From: Phoronis ovalis
Taxonomy: Eukaryota > Phoronida > Phoronidae
Assembly: GCA_028565635.1 (NCBI GenBank)
Contig: JAOXYB010043548.1
Span: forward strand, 1-12,623
Length of the DNA stretch: 12,623 nucleotides
Direction of reading: 5' to 3'
This document shows positions 8,401-12,623 of this stretch, piece after piece. Every line of letters begins with the position of its first letter. Position 1 is the stretch's first letter. A program made the position numbers and the translations under genes. The notes under the pieces are model-generated. The model saw only the letters and a list, made by a program, of their open reading frames with translations. It did no database searches and was not told the DNA's origin.

Positions 8401-11400
8401 TAGGTAAATAAAATTAATGGAGCAACATATTTTTGGTTTATTTGAATAGTTTAAGTGTTTTTTTTTTGTATCTTTAAGAATGTGCACTGTGAGACCCAGA
8501 GTTAATTTATAAGTCTTAGCCAATCGAATGATTGCTTAGCCCATTTCATCTGTGTCTGTTTATAAGAAACAGATCAAGAATTCCGGAATTGATAAACAAG
8601 CCCCCAATTTTAGCCGTTTGATTATAACATTTTACATGGCAAACATACCTGCTGTTGTTTCAAATATTCCTGTTCATACACTTCACCTAAACTAAGTTTA
8701 CTCTTCTCCTGATCTAGAACTATTCGTTTTTTGTATTCAAACGGATCTTCTTTTGGCTTTACCTTTCTTTCCACATCATCATAGGCCTGATATAAAAAGT
8801 AATCAAAATATTCATGAAATACTTTACCTTGAGGTCTAAACATTAATTTCGTAATACATATATGTGGAATTATTTCCATAAATATTGACTTTTATTGTCT
8901 ATGCCTGTTCACATCTTTTTCTTTACTAGACACTTTTATGGTAATGCCAATTTTAAAATTACTTGTCAAGGTAACTATTAACTACAAAGCTAATGTGACA
9001 TTGTATTTAGGATTTCAATGATATGAAGTTCCTTTGAGATCAAACTTCATCAAATGTTTTGGATACAAAGCGACAACCTTATCTTTTATTCTCTGCATAA
9101 TGAGTTCTTCTAATGTTTTCGTAGTTTCTTCTGTCACTACAGGGGCTAAAAAACAAAAGCATATTTTGGTTATTTGTTTCTAAACTTTCTTTTCTACCAT
9201 CACTATTTTACTCATTTTATATGCTACAGGTAATACTACATAAATAAAGAGAACCTACTAACCATAAACACAATATTGATCTATTTTAAATTGTTAAACA
9301 ATATTCCATATTTACTATCAACTGCATAACATTGCTGTTTAAAGAAAAATGAATGGACTGTTCAAAATGTCAACAACGCTTTAAAATAAAGAACATACGC
9401 AATTTTGTAGTATGATCAAAGTCGAGAACTTCTTCTAACAAGCTGTTTTCTGGACGAGCAGTTGCTGAAGCCTCGCCTAGTAACTGCCAGGGTTTCTTAG
9501 CTATATTTGATTCTTCAAATTCTAATATCTGCTTCTTTAACTAAAAAAACTTTGTTGCTTGAGTAAGAAATATTTCTGTTTTTAAAGTCAATTTTTTAGC
9601 AGATACTTAAAATTCAAGAAAACTAACTGCCCTAAAAACTTGTGACTACCCTGGAGTGTAAGTATAGCAATGATAAGTTCGTATACACAAGAGTCCAATT
9701 TGAAAGACATTTCAAAAACTAAATTGTAAAATAATCTATGCTTTAAATAGCGGACTGATAAGCTATCGTATATGATTGAGTGTGTCTAAGACATCGGTAC
9801 TGTTATCATCTTTTTCGGAGTTCACCTTGCAGCGTCAGCAAATAATGACATTCAAAGTTTGCTTTTTCAAACAGTTCCATACTAAACAAAAAGTCCCAAC
9901 ATGAGAAAAGTGCTTACTATAAAGGGAAGAAAATGTCTTTTGTACTGGTAAATATATTTGATTGCTACATGTTCTTAGGATTCCACAAAAGTAACATTGC
10001 AAACCTTTTCCTGTCTTTTTTCAAATGATGATTTTTCTTGTTTCTTGCTTCCTCCGATTATATCAGCTAAATCTTCTCCCTCACTGCTGTCTGATTCAAG
10101 AAGCTGTTGCACACGTCTTAAAAACAGATACTATTCATGGTCAAATCAGAAAAAACATTAGGGATTAAGGAAAGATTTTTTAGTACCTCAACCTCCAGAT
10201 TTAAATTCCAACACCCACTGAATATGATAACAGACGAACCACTGCTGGAAAATATATATATTACAAACTACCTTCCTTGCACCCATGTCATTTATCTTAA
10301 TAAATTTATGCTCAATACGACAAACTAAAAGAAATGGAGCACGTTGCAGAGGAAATGACTATGGCTGAAGGGCAGACTTTTTCCCCACACAAATGGTAGC
10401 GTGCATAGTTTCCCAGAGACTGCTGCCTGAATTGACCAGTTAAAATTAACAGTATAATCACAAAGTAATTTTTCAAAATTGAAACGAAACATTGTATAGT
10501 AAAAACAGGTGGCAGGACAATTTTCTGCATGGTTATGAATTTCAAAATAACAACCTGTTAGAATTTGAAGTGTCGACTTCCTCTTCTTCTTCTGACATTT
10601 CTTTATTACTTTCACGCCTATTAATGCGACTGCGTGCTCCATAACCAGTGTCTGGCTCATCAAAGAAATCATCATACATCACATCCTAAACAAAGACATC
10701 AAAGACAAGCTATCAACTAATTATAACATTTAATTAAGAGTAAGTTAGTAATTTAAACCATGTTTTGATGAGGAAAATTTTGTTTAAACTGATGGTTGAT
10801 GCAGTCAGTGATACAGGTATTATAATATACCTGCATGTAAAAGATTACTTTTCAATAGTAAGACTTACCCTTAAAGAAGGCCAGATCTTTTATTAGTATT
10901 TTTTTTAATGCAAACCTTATCATCGTCCACATTTGCTGAATCGCTCTGTGCATACATGTCAACATCAGCATCATCGTCACTTTCACTCTCGCTTTGAGCA
11001 TGACCTTTTCCAGTCTCCCGTGCCACTTGACGTTCAAATCTTAAATCTTCTCGTTCTAAAAACTCTTCCATGTCCGCTAGTTTAAAGAAATTATCATCCA
11101 CAACAGTTTTTCTCTTCTTTTTACTACTGTTTTTAATTAGTAAATTATCATCATTATCATCAGACTCTTCATCGTCAACAGAATCATTAAGCTCCTCACC
11201 TTCAAAACTTTCAAAAGCATCACCAAAATCAACATCAGAATCGCTCTCATCCGGTATTCCAGTTCCTTTTAATGCAACTCTAGTCCTTAATTCATCTAAA
11301 TCACTTTCCTCCTGATTGCTGTCACCTGATATCTGGTTGCTATCACCTGATACCTGATTTTTGTCGCTATTATCAGATTCAATGCCCAAATTATCATCAC

Positions 11401-11651
11401 TTTCACTGACTACAGATGCTCCAAAAAGAGTTCCATTTTTCTTTGTTAAAGTTTGCGCAACATTTCTTAGAATGCCTTTAACGCATGGCTCATTTTGTAA
11501 TTCAATTTCCTGCCATATTTGTTCCTCGTCAAAACTTTCAATGATTAATTCAGGTAACGAGTCATTAGTTTGTGTCAGTTCTAAATCTTTGGCAAAATCA
11601 TATAAAACTTTTGTACAGGATTTTAGTTTTTCTGCTGTCTTGTCCTGAATG
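5262..11651 (-). CDS. MPHOSPH10: MPP10 homologue, U3 snoRNP / SSU processome protein (ten joined exons, N-terminus missing)
   Basis: Join (minus): 11651-10916, 10685-10555, 10116-10005, 9540-9399, 9145-9078, 8786-8649, 7571-7461, 6680-6573, 6197-5967, 5414-5262. Every junction is GT-AG and the frame stays open: 1930 nt, 642 residues plus TAA. Numbered from the first complete codon, the protein shows the family signature [15 protein letters not shown] (41-55), a long acidic Ser/Asp/Glu region (about 80-245) containing [16 protein letters not shown] (184-199), [33 protein letters not shown], then [10 protein letters not shown] and [15 protein letters not shown]. Next come [34 protein letters not shown], a strongly basic stretch starting [11 protein letters not shown], and [12 protein letters not shown] near the end. 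In known family members MPP10 joins Imp3 and Imp4 in the nucleolar U3 snoRNP and is needed for early 18S pre-rRNA cleavages. Human MPP10 is about 680 residues, so roughly 30-40 N-terminal residues lie in an exon not firmly placed. The order of motifs makes the identity close to certain; the exact start is unknown. Confidence 0.97.
5415..5966 (-). other. Last MPP10 intron
   Basis: GT-AG intron, 552 bases, strongly AT-rich, with a GTGAGT donor. The acceptor side has an open frame that runs into the exon but lacks family motifs. Nothing else seen. Confidence 0.8.
5967..6197 (-). CDS. MPHOSPH10: MPP10 visible coding exon 9 (basic, probable helical region)
   Basis: The acceptor is TCTCTGCAG|GAAAAA and the donor is a strong ATTAAG|GTGAGT. 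It encodes 77 residues rich in Lys, Arg and Glu ([20 protein letters not shown] and following), then [20 protein letters not shown] and ending [13 protein letters not shown] is a family motif. The composition suggests a long charged helix and nucleolar/RNA-binding character (inference). It is a symmetric 0-0 exon. Confidence 0.95.
6198..6572 (-). other. MPP10 intron with short palindrome
   Basis: GT-AG intron, 375 bases. Positions 6520-6533 form a perfect inverted repeat, GCGCCA-TG-TGGCGC. The middle (about 6340-6450) is richer in G and C than the rest and may be an eroded repeat. Confidence 0.75.
6573..6680 (-). CDS. MPHOSPH10: MPP10 visible coding exon 8
   Basis: The acceptor is TCTCTTTAG|GCTGCT and the donor is ATTTTG|GTATGT. 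It encodes [20 protein letters not shown] then [13 protein letters not shown], the VSNLPAI.MEEVAP..VS motif of the family. In yeast this C-terminal half of Mpp10 carries the Imp3/Imp4 contacts (family knowledge). It is a symmetric 0-0 exon of 108 bases. Confidence 0.96.
6681..7460 (-). other. MPP10 intron
   Basis: GT-AG intron, 780 bases, AT-rich. It contains TTACATGTATC and a short GC-richer patch around 7300-7330. No repeat family, RNA gene or open frame with coding character was seen. Confidence 0.8.
7461..7571 (-). CDS. MPHOSPH10: MPP10 visible coding exon 7
   Basis: The acceptor is TACTTTCAG|GAGGAA and the donor is AAACCG|GTAGGC. It encodes an acidic [14 protein letters not shown] run followed by [12 protein letters not shown] and YTPKP, a conserved MPP10 segment. 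It is a symmetric 0-0 exon of 111 bases, and the longest intron (1077 bases) precedes it. Confidence 0.95.
7572..8648 (-). other. Longest MPP10 intron, with small repeats and hairpins
   Basis: GT-AG intron of 1077 bases. It contains the degenerate array 7616-7773 and a cluster of small inverted repeats at 8521-8590. An ATGATGA box-C-like sequence occurs on the minus strand near 8063, but no CTGA box D follows. No gene on either strand is supported. Confidence 0.8.
7616..7773. repeat. Degenerate ~31-bp tandem array in intron (five units)
   Basis: Units 7616-7646, 7647-7681, 7682-7712, 7713-7740 and 7741-7773 share an AG(C/T)CCC..TGAA(C/T)ATGT.ACATATTGCC(T)GG type pattern, with units 1-3 clearest. 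The open minus-strand frame across them simply reflects the repeat and is not a gene. Confidence 0.65.
8649..8786 (-). CDS. MPHOSPH10: MPP10 visible coding exon 6
   Basis: The acceptor is TTTTTATATCAG|GCCTAT and the donor is CAGCAG|GTATGT. It encodes 46 residues starting [20 protein letters not shown] and ending [10 protein letters not shown]. This is one of the best-conserved MPP10 blocks (W/Y-DDV..K.KPKED..EYKKR...DHEKSKLSL type). It is a symmetric 0-0 exon, 138 bases. Confidence 0.96.
9078..9145 (-). CDS. MPHOSPH10: MPP10 visible coding exon 5 (short)
   Basis: This 68-base exon lies between GTTTTTTAG|CCCC and GATAAG|GTTGTC. With the preceding C it encodes [20 protein letters not shown] followed by KDK. 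TEET..LE..I.QRI is a family motif. It is too short to show as an independent open frame, and its support is the motif plus phase continuity on both sides. Confidence 0.93.
9399..9540 (-). CDS. MPHOSPH10: MPP10 visible coding exon 4
   Basis: The acceptor is GTTTTTTTAG|TTAAAG and the donor is AAATTGC|GTATGT. It encodes [20 protein letters not shown], then [20 protein letters not shown] and DHTTKL. The KKPWQL...G...RPENSLLEE block is highly conserved in MPP10 proteins. It ends one base into a proline codon (C|CC). Confidence 0.95.
9541..10004 (-). other. MPP10 intron
   Basis: GT-AG intron, 464 bases. A stretch near 9760-9860 is less AT-rich (minus-strand GCTGACGCTGC and AGATGATAACAG), but I could not build a snoRNA from it. 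Nothing else recognised. Confidence 0.8.
10005..10116 (-). CDS. MPHOSPH10: MPP10 visible coding exon 3
   Basis: The acceptor is GTTTTTAAG|ACGTGTG and the donor is GAAAAG|GTTTGC. It completes the split arginine and encodes 37 residues including [19 protein letters not shown] and ending SSFEKRQEK, the point where the conserved C-terminal half of MPP10 begins. It enters in phase 2 and leaves in phase 0. Confidence 0.94.
10117..10554 (-). other. MPP10 intron with a foldable, GC-richer segment
   Basis: GT-AG intron. Positions 10346-10423 can fold: GCAG/CTGC (10346-10349 with 10420-10423), GGAAA/TTTCC (10351-10355 with 10409-10413) and CTATG/CATAG (10359-10363 with 10404-10408), nested in the right order, with the surroundings AT-rich. 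No H/ACA or C/D snoRNA boxes were found in the expected places. Confidence 0.5.
10555..10685 (-). CDS. MPHOSPH10: MPP10 visible coding exon 2
   Basis: The acceptor is TTTGTTTTAG|GATGTG and the donor is AACAG|GTTGTT. It encodes [20 protein letters not shown] and continues through an acidic MSEEEEEVD run to a split arginine codon (AG|A). The YDDFFD core matches the KDFFDP-type motif of the family. It enters in phase 0 and leaves in phase 2. Confidence 0.93.
10916..11651 (-). CDS. MPHOSPH10: MPP10 visible coding exon 1 (N-terminal signature and acidic region)
   Basis: The acceptor is a pyrimidine-rich TTTTTACTATTTCAG before C-ATT-CAG, so the exon starts in the last base of a split codon and the preceding exon must end two bases into a codon. 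It encodes 245 residues beginning [10 protein letters not shown] and ending SANVDDDK. It holds KVLYDF, the [15 protein letters not shown] motif, an acidic serine-rich region typical of casein-kinase-2 substrates (inference), a KKKRK basic cluster, and [16 protein letters not shown]. The donor is AAG|GTTTGC, chosen because joining to GAT-GTG-ATG keeps the conserved DDFFD motif in frame. A stronger-looking GTAAGT donor lies 47 bases further on but follows an in-frame TAA. Confidence 0.95.
11312..11353 (-). repeat. 21-bp tandem duplication inside MPP10 exon
   Basis: Two 21-base units, 11312-11332 and 11333-11353, differ at three positions and encode two copies of (V/I)SGDSNQ in the acidic region. 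The length keeps the frame. This is a low-complexity, presumably disordered part of the protein. Confidence 0.85.
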
Positions 11652-12021
11652 CTGAAATAGTAAAAACTGGATTACAATGCATTCAGTCATATTTAATTAA
11701 GTATATTTATAGGAATTGCGTATTTCATGTTTATGATGTATGCTTTTCCATATGTGATATATTGAAGCCACTTAATAGAAAAATGTGACTTCGATCACCT
11801 GTTGGTGTGCAGTCAGAACTTTTTAGGAAGAATTTGTACATGTATGCGAATAGTAACACTGCTCTCATCAGCTAGCTATTTTTTTTAGAGGATACATAAA
11901 CAGTAAATGCTATCAAGCTCTTATTTATTATTAATACAAGAATTAAAGCCATAAACTATCTGATTCGTCAAGCCATTAGTAATAAACTGCATGCCGGAGA
12001 ACATTCTATCATTCTGAGTAC
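11652..12021. other. Gap between candidate first exon and first firm MPP10 exon
   Basis: AT-rich, with no conserved motif recognised; probably intron. A short minus-strand ATG frame near 11870-11802 ends at CAACAG|GTGATC, but its phase does not match the downstream exon and its residues look random. Confidence 0.4.
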
Positions 12022-12116
12022 TTATCAAGATCATGTAAAGCTTGATTGTTTATAGATGCAGTAGAACTAAACTGAAGACCTTTTCCAAGACGGAAAATGA
12101 AGTGAGGTATCTGCAT
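12022..12116 (-). CDS. Candidate first coding exon, uncertain
   Basis: The minus strand reads ATGCAGATACCT...GATAA then GTACTC. The frame encodes MQIPHFIFRLGKGLQFSSTA followed by SINNQALHDLD and ends two bases into a codon, exactly the phase needed by the first firm MPP10 exon (AA|C gives Asn before IQDK). Codon use looks coding-like. Further in-frame ATGs lie just upstream (to 12128). Against it: the donor GTACTC is weak, the Kozak context is poor, and I cannot align it with other MPP10 N-termini. The segment could also be an internal exon (acceptor ...TTTATGCAG|ATACC), or a short last exon reading to LDKYSE-stop. The start resembles a mitochondrial presequence, which would not suit MPP10. 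Confidence 0.35.
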
Positions 12117-12462
12117 AAACATATACATGTATGTTTCATTTAGGGAGCACTATGCATGTTATTGTGTTTTTTAACAAGTGCTCACACAGGATTTAAGGGT
12201 ATTTATAATACCTTATAATTTATATATACAAAATACATGAAAAAGTCTGCAGCAAAATTCTGATCTTTTATATGCTACGTACTGCAGCCTTAATGCCGTT
12301 TATTACTGCAGCTCATGGTCAGCTGGCGAGAAAGTGTTTTTATGTGTCTAAATAAATAAATATGATCTACCATCCACATGTCCTCCTATGTAAACTTAAT
12401 CTATAATTAGTCTATATGTAACAGTACTTATCATTATAACTTGATTAAGTGATTAACAGTAC
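12117..12462. other. AT-rich stretch upstream of candidate exon
   Basis: No gene seen. It contains TACATGTATG and several ATAAATAAATA runs. It would be intron if 12463-12545 is the first exon, or upstream region if transcription starts near 12120. Confidence 0.35.
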
Positions 12463-12545
12463 CTGTTTACATTAGCAATGCTAACGCTCCCCAGGTGTCG
12501 CGCCGCACGAGGACGCAAAAATAGCCCAAAAAGGCGGCCTCAAAA
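12463..12545 (-). promoter_or_regulatory. CpG-dense patch, possible MPP10 promoter / 5' UTR exon
   Basis: Positions 12481-12545 hold about seven CpG dinucleotides in 65 bases, in a window that is otherwise CpG-poor and AT-rich. On the minus strand the patch runs into ...GTAAACAG|GTACTG, a fair splice donor at 12462-12461. That end is in phase 2 and would also fit the first firm MPP10 exon, but the matching frame has no ATG. The last ATG before the donor is followed at once by TAA (ATGTAA). A noncoding first exon plus promoter is the simplest reading. Confidence 0.35.
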
Positions 12546-12623
12546 TATGTATGTTGAGTTACGGGGTTTGTGGCCCCAGATGAGCATAATTTATGTGATA
12601 TTAGTAATGCAGTTGATAGTAAA

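Noticed and set aside
10312-10675. Minus-strand frames across 10312-10675 read as independent proteins
   Set aside because: They are wrong-frame readings of an MPP10 exon and its following intron; the correct frame gives [12 protein letters not shown] with conserved junctions.
11070-11648. Two plus-strand serine-rich frames
   Set aside because: Antisense of the acidic MPP10 exon; Ser/Leu runs arise from the complement of Asp/Glu/Ser codons.

Overview
The window looks like a piece of an animal nuclear genome. It is AT-rich, has one spliceosomal-intron gene on the minus strand, and its other half is almost all dispersed repeats. The repeat style (short GGGGTACT-type ends, GGTGCGAACGCACC heads, AAGGTCATTTGGGGGTCAAA monomers, frequent TACATGTA) recalls marine invertebrates such as a mollusc. 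That placement is inference; the sequence does not fix the phylum.

Right half (about 5050-12545, minus strand): one housekeeping gene, the U3 snoRNP / SSU-processome protein MPP10 (MPHOSPH10). I could join ten coding exons (11651 down to 5262) with GT-AG introns of 230 to 1077 bases and continuous phase. They give 642 residues and a stop, against about 680 for the human protein. Only the first few dozen N-terminal residues are missing. Upstream, 12022-12116 is a candidate ATG-bearing exon with the right splice phase, and 12463-12545 is a CpG-dense patch that may be promoter or 5' UTR. A likely poly(A) signal lies at 5051-5056 on the minus strand.

Left half (1-5050): no convincing gene. In order it holds a CCGGACGTTTAGCC repeat cluster (about 89-139), the 3' tail of a non-LTR retroelement (about 430-478), and a TIR element with a degenerate ~33-bp array (1341-1843). 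Next come an element with a palindromic GGGTGCG/CGCACCC head and a GCACCCCCTTTTGAA array (2012-2410) and a second TIR element (2741-4080). The second TIR element shares its ends with the first but carries a different ~31-bp array, is flanked by a near-perfect 10-bp target duplication, and is interrupted by a third repeat family (about 2886-3820).

The most interesting signal is this shared design: elements with conserved short ends and GC-rich head segments, filled with unrelated degenerate arrays of nearly the same ~31-33 bp period. A similar ~31-bp array also sits inside an MPP10 intron (7616-7773). I found no bacterial-type system, CRISPR, rRNA or tRNA.
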